Shown: one piece after another, positions 1-5,586 of the stretch
Layout: each line of letters starts with the position of its first letter
Position numbering within the stretch: position 1 is the first letter of the stretch
Source: Actinomycetota bacterium
Lineage (GTDB): Bacteria; Actinomycetota; Actinomycetes; Mycobacteriales; Mycobacteriaceae
DNA length: 5,586 nt
Reading direction: 5' to 3'
Assembly: GCA_005787665.1 (NCBI GenBank)
Contig: SYAB01000192.1
Span: 1-5,586, forward strand
Translations under genes and position numbers: made by a program
Notes under the pieces: generated by a model
Databases searched by the model: none
Told to the model about the DNA's origin: nothing
The model's input: only the letters and a program-made list of their open reading frames with translations

Positions 1-782
1 CCCGCGTCGCCCATCGGGCCGCCAACGACGAAGGTGCCGGTGGGGTTCACCAGCAGCCGGAAGTCGGAGGTGTCCAGACTCTCATGAGCCAGGTCACGCA
101 GCACCGCATTGACGACCTGCTCCCGAATATCGGGCGCCAGGGTCTTCTCCAGGTCGGTTCCGTCGGCATGCTGGGTGGAGAGAACCACGGTGTCCAGCCG
201 GATCGGGGTGGTGCCCTCGTACTGGATGGTGACCTGGGTCTTGCCGTCCGGGCGCAGATAGCCCAGGGTGCCGTCCTTGCGCACCTCGGTGAGCCGGCGG
301 GCCAGCCGGTGTGCCAGCGCGATCGGCAGCGGCATGAGTTCGGGGGTGTCGCGGATCGCGTATCCGAACATTAGGCCCTGGTCGCCCGCACCCTGGGCGT
401 CCAGTGGGTCGCGTTCACCCTCGACACGGGCCTCGTACGCGGTGTCGACGCCGGCCGCGATATCCGGCGACTGGCGGCCGATACCGATGTTCACCCCGCA
501 CGAGGCGCCGTCGAAGCCCTTCTCGGAGGAGTCGTAACCGATCTCGAGGATCCGGTTGCGCACGGTGTCGGTGATATCGGCGAAGGCCTCCTTGGCCGCG
601 GTGGTCACCTCCCCCACCACGTGCACCTGGCCGGTGGTGACCAGGGTCTCCACCGCGACGCGGGAGGTGGGGTCCGCGGCCAGCAGCGAGTCCAGGACCG
701 AATCGCTGATGGCGTCGCAGATCTTGTCCGGATGCCCCTCGGTCACCGACTCACTGGTGAACAGCCGACCGTTATCGCTCAC
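1..782 (-). CDS. metK: S-adenosylmethionine synthase (methionine adenosyltransferase), N-terminal 260 residues; C-terminus outside window
   Basis: MetK makes S-adenosylmethionine from methionine and ATP, releasing phosphate and pyrophosphate; it is a cytosolic Mg2+/K+-dependent enzyme that supplies methyl groups. The visible part starts [20 protein letters not shown], carrying the family's GHPDK motif (residues 16-20), and has the signature hexapeptide GAGDQG at residues 131-136, followed by LMFGY. The fragment ends in the [15 protein letters not shown] stretch, where the reading frame runs off the window. Mycobacterial MetK is about 403 residues, so roughly 140 are missing, including the GGGAFSxKD loop. 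The start is GTG at 782: an AAGGGG Shine-Dalgarno lies 9 nt upstream, and the only other in-frame candidate, a TTG six codons earlier, directly follows a stop and has no ribosome site. It is the last visible gene of the mihF-gmk-rpoZ-coaBC-metK row, 79 bp after coaBC. Identification is secure. Confidence 0.97.
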   Translation of the reverse strand, partial: MSDNGRLFTSESVTEGHPDKICDAISDSVLDSLLAADPTSRVAVETLVTTGQVHVVGEVTTAAKEAFADITDTVRNRILEIGYDSSEKGFDGASCGVNIGIGRQSPDIAAGVDTAYEARVEGERDPLDAQGAGDQGLMFGYAIRDTPELMPLPIALAHRLARRLTEVRKDGTLGYLRPDGKTQVTIQYEGTTPIRLDTVVLSTQHADGTDLEKTLAPDIREQVVNAVLRDLAHESLDTSDFRLLVNPTGTFVVGGPMGDA

Positions 783-791
783 AGTGTCAAT

Positions 792-798
792 CCCCTTC
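792..798 (-). promoter_or_regulatory. Ribosome binding site of metK
   Basis: On the minus strand this reads GAAGGGG, nine bases before the GTG start of metK. It decides the start, because the upstream in-frame TTG overlaps this site and has none of its own. Confidence 0.6.
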
Positions 799-816
799 AA
801 TCACTGGTTCGGGCAC

Positions 817-844
817 ATCCTAGGTTTCCCCCGGGCCAGGACAG
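817..844 (-). promoter_or_regulatory. Possible promoter for metK in the coaBC-metK gap
   Basis: The minus strand holds TAGGAT (817-822), which fits the TANNNT -10 element common in mycobacterial sigma-A promoters. With a 16-nt spacer the -35 hexamer would be CTGTCC (839-844), matching only three of six positions of TTGACA. Transcription would start near 810, giving a leader of about 28 nt that includes the metK ribosome site. The 79-bp gap is the widest inside the mihF-to-metK block, which makes an internal promoter plausible. This is inferred from sequence pattern alone. Confidence 0.33.
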
Positions 845-852
845 CCGCCCGG
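831..852 (-). repeat. GC-rich inverted repeat just after coaBC
   Basis: CCGGGC (831-836) and GCCCGG (847-852) can form a 6-bp stem with a 10-nt loop, starting about 10 bp after the coaBC stop. An alternative register pairs GGGCC (833-837) with GGCCC (851-855). No T-rich tract follows on the minus strand, so it is at best a weak terminator or a transcript-stabilising hairpin. It overlaps the -35 region of the proposed metK promoter. In DNA this GC-rich it could be chance. Confidence 0.25.
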
Positions 853-861
853 CCCCTGTCG

Positions 862-2109
862 CTAGCGGGCGCCGCGACTCAGGAGCGCGGCGACCGCGTC
901 CACAATACGGCTCGCCATCAGCGTCTTCGAACCGTGCTCGAGGGCGACCTCGGTTCCGTCCGCGCCGAGCAGCCAGCCATCGTTGCTGTCCACCTCGAAC
1001 GCCCGCCCGTCACCGACGGCGTTGACGACCAGCAGCTCGCAACCCTTGCGCCGCAGCTTGGCCCGGGCGTGGAAGAGCACATCGCCGTTGGCATCACCGG
1101 TCTCGGCGGCGAACCCGACGATCGCCCGCATCCCGGGCAGTTGCCCCTCAGCCCGCCGCCGGACTGCATCGGCAAGCACGTCGTCGGTGCGCACCAGTTC
1201 CACGGAGGGCCGCTCGTCGGCGTCGGAGGTCTTCTTGATCTTGTTGGCGTGGACGTGGGCGGGCCGGAAGTCGGCGACCGCGGCCGCCATCACCAGGACG
1301 TCGGCGTCGGGGGCGTGTTTGACGACGGCCTCGTGCATCTGGGCGGCCGAGGTCACCCGCAGCACGTGCGTCCCGGCCGGGTCGGCGAGGCCCGCGGTGT
1401 TGCCGGCGATCAGGGTGACCTCCGCACCACGTTGCGCGGCAACCCGCGCCACGGCGTAGCCCTGTTTGCCGGAACTGCGATTCCCGATGAAGCGCACCGG
1501 GTCCAGCGCTTCGCGCGTGCCGCCGGCGGTCACCAGAATCCTGGTCCCGCTCAGGTCGTGCGGCACGGCGTCGGCGCGGGCCAGCAGCAACTCGGCGAAC
1601 GTGGTGATCTCCTCGGGCTCCGGGAGCCGTCCGGCACCGGTGTCGGCGCCGGTGAGGCGGCCGAAGGCGGGTTCGAGGACCACCGCACCGCGGCGCCGCA
1701 GGGTCGCCACATTGTCGGCGGTCGCCGGATGCAGCCACATCTCGGTGTGCATGGCAGGGGCGAAGAGCACCGGGCAGCGGGCCGTGAGCAGGGTGGCGGT
1801 CAGCAGATCGTCGGCCCGACCGGTCGCGGCCCGGGCCAGCAGGTCCGCCGTAGCGGGGGCCACCAGGACGAGGTCGGCCTCCTGCCCGAGGCGGACGTGC
1901 GGCACGTCGGGGACGTCCTCGAAGACCCCGGTGTGCACGGGGTGGCCGGACAGAGCCTCGAAGGTGGCCGCGCCGACGAAACGCAACGCGGACTCGGTGG
2001 GGACCACCCGGACCTGATGACCGGCCTCGCTGAGTTGACGTACCACCGAGCACGCCTTGTAGGCGGCGATGCCCCCGGCGACGCCGACGATGATCCGCTT
2101 GGGACTCAT
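862..2109 (-). CDS. coaBC: Bifunctional phosphopantothenoylcysteine decarboxylase / phosphopantothenate-cysteine ligase (CoaBC, Dfp)
   Basis: CoaBC performs two steps of CoA synthesis: the C-terminal CoaB half joins 4'-phosphopantothenate to cysteine using CTP, and the N-terminal FMN-dependent CoaC half decarboxylates the product to 4'-phosphopantetheine. The protein has 415 residues (about 418 in M. tuberculosis). The CoaC half spans about 1-180, with flavin-binding GGIAAYK (12-18), the catalytic His71 in PHVRLG, APATADLLA (84-92) and PAMHTEMW (118-125). The CoaB half spans about 187-415, with TAGGTRE (194-200), the GNRSSGKQG loop (209-217), AAAVADFRP (275-283), KIKK (290-293) and VGFAAET (331-337). 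Two CoaC positions differ from the E. coli enzyme (see findings). The ATG at 2109 lies 22 bp after rpoZ. The frame stays open upstream to 2271, but that extension overlaps rpoZ and is low-complexity, so it is rejected. The stop is TAG. Confidence 0.96.
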   Translation of the reverse strand: MSPKRIIVGVAGGIAAYKACSVVRQLSEAGHQVRVVPTESALRFVGAATFEALSGHPVHTGVFEDVPDVPHVRLGQEADLVLVAPATADLLARAATGRADDLLTATLLTARCPVLFAPAMHTEMWLHPATADNVATLRRRGAVVLEPAFGRLTGADTGAGRLPEPEEITTFAELLLARADAVPHDLSGTRILVTAGGTREALDPVRFIGNRSSGKQGYAVARVAAQRGAEVTLIAGNTAGLADPAGTHVLRVTSAAQMHEAVVKHAPDADVLVMAAAVADFRPAHVHANKIKKTSDADERPSVELVRTDDVLADAVRRRAEGQLPGMRAIVGFAAETGDANGDVLFHARAKLRRKGCELLVVNAVGDGRAFEVDSNDGWLLGADGTEVALEHGSKTLMASRIVDAVAALLSRGAR

Positions 2110-2131
2110 CCCAGACCCGCGCCCGGCGCGG

Positions 2132-2431
2132 TTACTCGCCTTCGGTGTGTTCGAGAAGGTCGCCGTGAATCTCGCGCATCGCGATCGAGAGCGGCTTCTC
2201 CTGCAGGTCGGGCTCGACGAGCGGGCCGACGTACTCGAGGATGCCCTCGCCGAGTTGGTTGTAGTAGTCATTGATCTGCCGGGCCCGCTTTGCCGCGTAG
2301 ATCACCAGGGCGTACTTGCTGGAGACCCGGGCGAGCAATTCGTCGATGGGCGGATTGGTGATACCCAGCGGGGTGTCGTAGGCGGTGGCCGCACCGGGGG
2401 CCGGATCGTAGTGATCCGAAATGGTTGTCAC
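2132..2431 (-). CDS. rpoZ: DNA-directed RNA polymerase omega subunit
   Basis: Omega is the small RNA polymerase subunit that wraps around the C-terminus of beta-prime and helps assemble and stabilise the core enzyme. The 99-residue product has the conserved omega core from PPIDELL (27-33) through [21 protein letters not shown] (38 to 57), then the actinobacterial tail with [12 protein letters not shown] (63-74) and [12 protein letters not shown] (78-89). It is near-identical to remembered M. tuberculosis RpoZ except at the N-terminus, which is variable and shorter here (99 versus about 110 residues). The GTG at 2431 is the only possible start: the in-frame upstream stop is the gmk TGA, 17 codons earlier, with no ATG, GTG or TTG between. 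An AGGAG site lies 9 nt before it. The gene sits 51 bp after gmk and 22 bp before coaBC. The gmk-rpoZ pairing is also seen in enterobacteria. Confidence 0.96.
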   Translation of the reverse strand: MTTISDHYDPAPGAATAYDTPLGITNPPIDELLARVSSKYALVIYAAKRARQINDYYNQLGEGILEYVGPLVEPDLQEKPLSIAMREIHGDLLEHTEGE

Positions 2432-2440
2432 GTCGTTCTT

Positions 2441-2445
2441 CTCCT
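2441..2445 (-). promoter_or_regulatory. Ribosome binding site of rpoZ
   Basis: The minus strand reads AGGAG, nine bases before the GTG start of rpoZ. It supports the short N-terminus, since no other start codon exists between here and the gmk stop in this frame. Confidence 0.6.
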
Positions 2446-2482
2446 GAACTTCACCGGGCGTATCGCGATTCCGATTGGCCGC

Positions 2483-3109
2483 TCACGCCGGCTCCGGCGC
2501 ATTTCCCAGCAGCAACGATATCAATTCCGCGCATGCGGACTCCAATTGGCTGTTCACCACGACCGCATCGAACTCGTCCTGGGCCGCCAACTCGGCCTCG
2601 GCGGTGGCCAGCCGACGGGCCATCCGCTCCGGGGTCTCGGTGCCGCGCCCGACCAGCCGCTGGTGCAGCGTCTCCCGGCTGGGCGGCGCCAGGAACACGC
2701 TCAGGGCCCCCGGCATGGCCTGCTTGACGGCTCTGGCGCCGGCGAGGTCGACCTCGATCAGCACCGGCCGACCCGCCGCTGCGGCCTGCTCCACCGGGGC
2801 GGCCGGGGTCCCCGAACGGTGCAGACCACCGTGGATATCGGCCCACTCGAGCAGTTCGCCGCTGTCGATGAGCTGCTGGAACCGTTCGGGTGTGACGAAC
2901 AGGTAGTCGATGCCGTCGACCTCACCGGGCCGCGGGTCGCGCGTGGTGGCCGAAACACTGAAGTGCAGGTCCGGTACCTGCTCCCGCAGCCGTCGGACCA
3001 CGGTCGACTTGCCGACAGCGGAAGGGCCGGACAGCACGAGCACGCGCCCACGCGCGGCTCCGGGTCGCGACGAGGCGCCCTCGCTGTCCGGCCCTCCACC
3101 AGCGTTCAC
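2483..3109 (-). CDS. gmk: Guanylate kinase
   Basis: Gmk phosphorylates GMP (and dGMP) with ATP to give GDP, and so sits between purine synthesis or salvage and GTP. The protein is 208 residues, the same length as M. tuberculosis Gmk. It has a P-loop GPSAVGKST at 28-36, the guanylate kinase block [16 protein letters not shown] (51-66, with GMP-contacting arginines), GELLEWA (84-90), the Walker B-like IEVDLAGA (118-125) and a lid region around [14 protein letters not shown]. The first 20 residues are a poorly conserved mycobacterial extension. The usual GMP-binding YGT loop reads LHRSGT here (see findings). The GTG at 3109 is chosen by agreement with the mycobacterial N-terminus. Its ribosome site is weak (AGG 4 nt upstream), and a perfect palindrome abuts it. 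It lies 34 bp after mihF and 51 bp before rpoZ. Confidence 0.96.
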   Translation of the reverse strand: MNAGGGPDSEGASSRPGAARGRVLVLSGPSAVGKSTVVRRLREQVPDLHFSVSATTRDPRPGEVDGIDYLFVTPERFQQLIDSGELLEWADIHGGLHRSGTPAAPVEQAAAAGRPVLIEVDLAGARAVKQAMPGALSVFLAPPSRETLHQRLVGRGTETPERMARRLATAEAELAAQDEFDAVVVNSQLESACAELISLLLGNAPEPA

Positions 3110-3114
3110 AGGCC

Positions 3115-3125
3115 TGGTCAGACCA
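3115..3125. promoter_or_regulatory. Perfect palindrome TGGTCTGACCA upstream of gmk (FadR/GntR-type operator core)
   Basis: This 11-bp site (minus strand TGGTCTGACCA) has perfect 5-bp arms around one central base. It matches the TGGTCNGACCA core of E. coli FadR operators and the wider FadR-subfamily pattern TNGTNNNACNA. It lies five bases before the gmk GTG, where the ribosome site should be, so a bound repressor would block transcription running from mihF. The flanking bases match the full FadR consensus only partly. Function is inferred; chance is possible. Confidence 0.25.
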
Positions 3126-3143
3126 ACGACCTTGCCGGAAGGC

Positions 3144-3455
3144 TCAGGAGAACTTTTCCAGCAGAGCCTTGCGCTGACGATCGCCGAGACCGCGCAGACG
3201 GCGGGTCGGTGCGATCTCCAGTTCGGTCATGATCTCCTGGGCTTTCACCTTGCCCACCTTGGGCAGGGCTTCCAGCAGCGCCGACACCTTCATCTTGCCG
3301 AGGACCTCATCGGTCTCGGCGTCCTTCAGCACCTGCTGGAGGTTGGTGCCGCCACGCTTGAGCCGATCCTTGAGCTCAGCTCGGATCCGACGCGCGGCGG
3401 CAGCCTTCTCCAACGCTGCAGCACGCTGCTCGTCGGTCAACTGGGGAAGGGCCAC
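3144..3455 (-). CDS. mihF: Mycobacterial integration host factor mIHF, nucleoid-associated protein
   Basis: mIHF is a small basic DNA-binding protein of actinobacteria that bends and organises the nucleoid and affects global transcription; it was first described as a host factor for mycobacteriophage L5 integration and is unrelated in sequence to E. coli IHF. The 103-residue product begins [20 protein letters not shown], a long N-terminal helix rich in Ala, Lys and Arg (to about residue 34), followed by [20 protein letters not shown] and then the helix-two-turn-helix-like segment [13 protein letters not shown] (64-76) and basic [20 protein letters not shown] (83-102). The GTG at 3455 is the only possible start: an in-frame stop lies 15 codons upstream at 3498-3500 with no start codon between, and GGAGG sits 5 nt before the GTG. 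Longer database models of this family are therefore excluded here. It heads the mihF-to-metK block. Confidence 0.96.
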   Translation of the reverse strand: MALPQLTDEQRAAALEKAAAARRIRAELKDRLKRGGTNLQQVLKDAETDEVLGKMKVSALLEALPKVGKVKAQEIMTELEIAPTRRLRGLGDRQRKALLEKFS

Positions 3456-3460
3456 GGGTT

Positions 3461-3465
3461 CCTCC
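3461..3465 (-). promoter_or_regulatory. Ribosome binding site of mihF
   Basis: The minus strand reads GGAGG, five bases before the GTG. It is the strongest Shine-Dalgarno in the window, as expected for an abundant nucleoid protein, and it fixes the start. Confidence 0.65.
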
Positions 3466-3513
3466 GTCTCATCACCATCATTGTTGTGCCGGGTACGTCA
3501 GCCAGCGACGACG

Positions 3514-3543
3514 ACCGTACCCACGCTCTCCGACGAAATCTAA
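3514..3543 (-). promoter_or_regulatory. Possible promoter of the mihF-gmk-rpoZ-coaBC-metK block
   Basis: The minus strand has TACGGT (3514-3519), fitting TANNNT, with TTAGAT (3538-3543) 18 bases upstream as a poor -35. Transcription would start near 3507, leaving a leader of about 50 nt containing the mihF GGAGG site. It is the best-placed candidate close to mihF, but the match is modest. A second AT-richer spot near 3665-3684 could serve instead. Confidence 0.22.
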
Positions 3544-3748
3544 CCCGCCCCCACCCGGAAGGCGAAAGCCGACCGCTCCCGGACCGCGGTTCATCGGACG
3601 CCGAAGGCTGCCGAGGTGACGCGACCGCATGCCGCAGGGCGCGGGCGGCGGTCACCGCAACCCCGTTCTAGCTGGCGTTTTACCGAGGACGACAGGTCCG
3701 GGACCCCGATGCCGGGATACCCGTGGACTCCCCCGTGGCCGCGCTCAC

Positions 3749-3761
3749 CGCCGATTCGGCG
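3749..3761. repeat. Short palindrome after pyrF
   Basis: CGCCGATTCGGCG is a perfect 13-bp inverted repeat with a single central base, about 36 bp after the pyrF stop. It could fold in the transcript (five pairs, three-base loop), but no run of T follows on the minus strand, so a terminator role is weakly supported. Confidence 0.25.
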
Positions 3762-3768
3762 CCGGACG

Positions 3769-3786
3769 GCGTGTCGCGCGTGTCGC
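3769..3786. repeat. Perfect tandem 9-bp repeat just after pyrF
   Basis: The plus strand reads GCGTGTCGC twice in direct succession (3769-3777 and 3778-3786), 10 bp beyond the pyrF stop. Two copies are too few to call a VNTR. They could be a replication-slippage duplication or chance in GC-rich DNA. Confidence 0.5.
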
Positions 3787-3796
3787 ACGGGCGGCG

Positions 3797-4624
3797 TCAG
3801 GCCAGATGGGCCACGGCGTCGCGCAGCCGCTCACCGGCCGCCCGGACCGCGGCCGGATCGGGGCCGGCGCGCAGAATCTCTCGGGACACCGCGGGAAGCA
3901 GCTGCCCGGCCCGTGCGCCGCCCAGCCCGGCCAGCGACTCCGGGCGCCCGCCCTGGGCGCCGACACCGGGCACCAGCACCGGACCGTCGAGCGCGCTGAC
4001 GTCGGGCACCACCTCGAGGGTCGCGCCGATCACCACCCCGACCGATCCGCGTTCGGGGGCCGCCGCCCGGTTGACCAGACCGGCGGCGTCCACGATGGAT
4101 TGGGCGACGGTGCGACCCCCGATGACGGCGCGCTGCACCCCGGCGCCCTCCGGGTTCGAGGTGGCGGCCAGGACGAAGACCCCCCGGCCGTGGGCGGCCG
4201 CGACGTCGAGCAGGGGCGTCAGCGAGCCGAAACCCAGATACGGCGACGCGGTGACGGCATCCGCCGCCAGCGGGCCCTCGCCGGCCCAGGCCTGGGCGTA
4301 GGCGGCCATCGTCGACCCGATATCGCCGCGCTTGGCATCGGCGAGAACCAGTACCCCCGACGACCTCATCGCCGCGGTGGTGCGCTCCAGGACCGCGAAG
4401 CCGGCCGATCCATAGGCCTCGAAGAACGCGACCTGCGGTTTGACCACCGCGAACCCCGCGTAGGCCTCGACACACACCTCGCAGAACCGGGCCAGCCCGT
4501 CGGGATCGGCCGACAGGCCCCAGGCGGCCATCAGCTCCGGGTGCGGGTCGATCCCCACGCACAGCGGCCCGCGCTCGGCGATCGCAGCCGCGAGACGAGA
4601 GCCGAAGCCACCCGGCCCGGCCAC
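3797..4624 (-). CDS. pyrF: Orotidine 5'-phosphate decarboxylase (type 2)
   Basis: PyrF decarboxylates OMP to UMP, the last step of de novo UMP synthesis. The protein is 275 residues (about 274 in M. tuberculosis), longer than E. coli-type PyrF and typical of the type 2 family. A TIM barrel is indicated by [10 protein letters not shown] (21-30), [12 protein letters not shown] (58-69, Lys62), [13 protein letters not shown] (93-105), [10 protein letters not shown] (125-134), LAATSNPEG (152-160), [12 protein letters not shown] (215-226) and LLPAVSREI (242-250, Arg248 likely phosphate-binding). The Lys-Asp-Lys-Asp catalytic set is Lys62, Asp96, Lys98 and Asp101, all present. The start is GTG at 4624, one base after the carB TGA, with no good ribosome site; this suggests translational coupling, since the next in-frame GTG (residue 23) would cut into the GIDPHP motif. 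Together with carB it forms the end of the pyrimidine operon. Confidence 0.95.
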   Translation of the reverse strand: MAGPGGFGSRLAAAIAERGPLCVGIDPHPELMAAWGLSADPDGLARFCEVCVEAYAGFAVVKPQVAFFEAYGSAGFAVLERTTAAMRSSGVLVLADAKRGDIGSTMAAYAQAWAGEGPLAADAVTASPYLGFGSLTPLLDVAAAHGRGVFVLAATSNPEGAGVQRAVIGGRTVAQSIVDAAGLVNRAAAPERGSVGVVIGATLEVVPDVSALDGPVLVPGVGAQGGRPESLAGLGGARAGQLLPAVSREILRAGPDPAAVRAAGERLRDAVAHLA

Positions 4625-4625
4625 C

Positions 4626-5586
4626 TCAGCCGCCGCCGAGGGACGCGTGCAGTTCCTGCAGGGAACGCACCCCGATATCGCCCCGGATCGCGGCCTCGAT
4701 GCCCTGCACCGCCGCCGAGGCGCCCTGCACGGTGGTGATGCAGGGAATGTTCATCGCCACCGCGGCCGAACGGATCTCGTAGCCGTCGATACGCGGGCCG
4801 GAGTTGCCGTACGGGGTGTTGATGACCATGTGCACCTCGCCGGCGTTGATGGCGTCGATCGCGGTCGACGCCGGGCGGCCCTCGCCGGGCGACTCGAAAT
4901 GTTTGCGCACGATATCGCACGGAATTCCGTTGCGCCGCAACATCTCCGCCGTTCCCTCGGTGGCCAGTACCCGGAAGCCCAAGTCGGCCAGTCGCTTGAC
5001 CGGGAACACCAGCGAGCGCTTGTCGCGGTTGGCCACCGACACGAACACCGTGCCCTGGGTGGGCAGCGATCCGTAGGCCGCGGTCTGGCTCTTGGCGAAG
5101 GCGCTGCCGAAGTCGTGGTCGATTCCCATCACCTCCCCGGTCGACTTCATCTCCGGTCCGAGCAGGGAGTCCACCCCGGATCCGTCCACCCGGCGGAACC
5201 GGCGGAACGGCAGCACCGCCTCCTTGACCGCGATGGGGGCGTTCGGATCCGGACTGGAGCCGTCGCCGTGTGGGGCCAACAGGCCTTCGTCACGCAACTG
5301 GGCGATGCTGGCGCCCAGCATGACCCGCGCGCAGGCCTTGGCCAGCGGCACCGCGGTCGCCTTGGAGACGAACGGGACGGTGCGACTGGCCCGGGGGTTG
5401 GCCTCCAGGACATAGAGGACATCGTCCTTCAGGGCGTACTGGACGTTGAGCAGACCGATCACGCCCACGCCGTGCGCGATGGCCTCGGTGGCGCGGCGCA
5501 CCGCCTCGATATCGCTGCGACCCAGCGTGACGGGCGGCAGGGCGCAGGCGGAGTCACCGGAGTGGATCCCGGCCTCCTCGATGTGC
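4626..5586 (-). CDS. carB: Carbamoyl phosphate synthase large subunit, C-terminal 319 residues
   Basis: CarB, with the glutaminase subunit CarA, makes carbamoyl phosphate from glutamine, bicarbonate and two ATP for pyrimidine and arginine synthesis. The visible part starts inside the second ATP-grasp module at [20 protein letters not shown] and continues through LLNVQYAL and the active-site strand [16 protein letters not shown] (fragment residues 60-75). A linker with [14 protein letters not shown] (143-156) follows. The last part, from [14 protein letters not shown] (178-191), is the MGS-like allosteric domain, with [12 protein letters not shown] (207-218), [19 protein letters not shown] (254-272) and a conserved end [12 protein letters not shown]. 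The full protein is about 1,115 residues in M. tuberculosis, so roughly 800 lie beyond the right edge. The frame is intact across the fragment. The TGA stop (4626-4628) is one base from the pyrF start. Confidence 0.96.
   Translation of the reverse strand, partial: HIEEAGIHSGDSACALPPVTLGRSDIEAVRRATEAIAHGVGVIGLLNVQYALKDDVLYVLEANPRASRTVPFVSKATAVPLAKACARVMLGASIAQLRDEGLLAPHGDGSSPDPNAPIAVKEAVLPFRRFRRVDGSGVDSLLGPEMKSTGEVMGIDHDFGSAFAKSQTAAYGSLPTQGTVFVSVANRDKRSLVFPVKRLADLGFRVLATEGTAEMLRRNGIPCDIVRKHFESPGEGRPASTAIDAINAGEVHMVINTPYGNSGPRIDGYEIRSAAVAMNIPCITTVQGASAAVQGIEAAIRGDIGVRSLQELHASLGGG

Larger units (their letters stand above)
3456..3796. other. 341-bp intergenic region between pyrF and mihF
   Basis: I see no convincing gene here. 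Short open frames on both strands are GC-biased, lack recognisable domains and mostly lack ribosome sites. On the minus strand, in order after the pyrF stop, it holds a 9-bp tandem repeat (3769-3786), a short hairpin CGCCGA-T-TCGGCG (3749-3761), an 11-bp palindrome GGTCCGGGACC (3695-3705), an AT-richer patch (about 3665-3684) with TAAAAC and TAGAAC, a possible promoter (3514-3543) and the mihF leader. None of the hairpins is followed by a T-tract, so no clear intrinsic terminator separates pyrF from mihF. M. tuberculosis carries a PE/PPE gene pair at this position; no trace of one is visible. Confidence 0.7.

Noticed and set aside
783..830. A SAM-responsive riboswitch upstream of metK
   Set aside because: The leader is too short and lacks any visible SAM aptamer pattern or terminator with a T-tract.
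2110..2271. A 54-residue N-terminal extension of CoaBC
   Set aside because: It would overlap rpoZ and is a Ser/Arg/Thr-rich out-of-frame reading of it; the ATG at 2109 gives the family's normal N-terminus.
556..2274. A 572-codon open frame on the plus strand opposite coaBC
   Set aside because: It is antisense to an intact coaBC, rich in Gly, Arg, His and Pro with no recognisable domain, as expected when high-GC codon bias keeps the opposite frame open.
2069..3232. A 387-codon open frame on the plus strand opposite rpoZ and gmk
   Set aside because: It crosses several real gene boundaries and intergenic gaps and has low-complexity composition.
3437..3788. Short minus-strand frames (65 and 72 codons) in the pyrF-mihF gap, considered as a small gene or leader peptide
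   Set aside because: One overlaps the mihF start out of frame, both are Arg/Pro/Ala-rich without motifs, and neither has a clear ribosome site.
3629..4738. A 369-codon open frame on the plus strand opposite pyrF and the end of carB
   Set aside because: It spans a gene junction and mirrors the codon pattern of pyrF, with no domain and no ribosome site; it is a shadow frame.
1..5586. tRNA or rRNA genes, CRISPR arrays, insertion sequences, toxin-antitoxin or phage genes
   Set aside because: Nothing of these kinds was seen on either strand; the window is filled by conserved housekeeping genes in the expected mycobacterial order.

Overview
The window is a stretch of high-GC actinobacterial core chromosome, almost certainly from a Mycobacterium or Mycolicibacterium. 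Every real gene lies on the minus strand, so transcription runs from high to low coordinates. The clearest lineage marker is a complete mIHF gene (mihF), whose protein matches remembered M. tuberculosis mIHF over almost its whole length. The carB, pyrF, gmk, rpoZ, coaBC and metK products also look like their mycobacterial orthologues. No database was searched; identifications rest on recognisable motifs, lengths and gene order.

In transcription order, the right end carries the last 319 residues of carB (carbamoyl phosphate synthase large subunit; 4626-5586, running off the window). One base after its stop comes pyrF (OMP decarboxylase; 3797-4624). These two close a de novo pyrimidine operon. 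A 341-bp gap (3456-3796) follows, with no convincing gene. It holds a perfect 9-bp tandem repeat, short weak palindromes and a possible promoter for the next block. In M. tuberculosis a PE/PPE pair sits in this gap; here it is absent.

The second block runs mihF (3144-3455), gmk (2483-3109), rpoZ (2132-2431), coaBC (862-2109) and metK (1-782, its C-terminus beyond the window). The gaps are 34, 51, 22 and 79 bp. It joins nucleoid architecture (mIHF), guanine nucleotide supply (Gmk), RNA polymerase assembly (omega), CoA synthesis (CoaBC) and S-adenosylmethionine synthesis (MetK). Close spacing suggests co-transcription, with a possible extra promoter just upstream of metK. Five of the six visible starts are GTG.

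This is ordinary housekeeping DNA and I find no new system. The points most worth a second look are a perfect FadR/GntR-type palindrome abutting the gmk start, replacement of two textbook active-site residues in the CoaC half of CoaBC, and an altered GMP-binding loop in Gmk.
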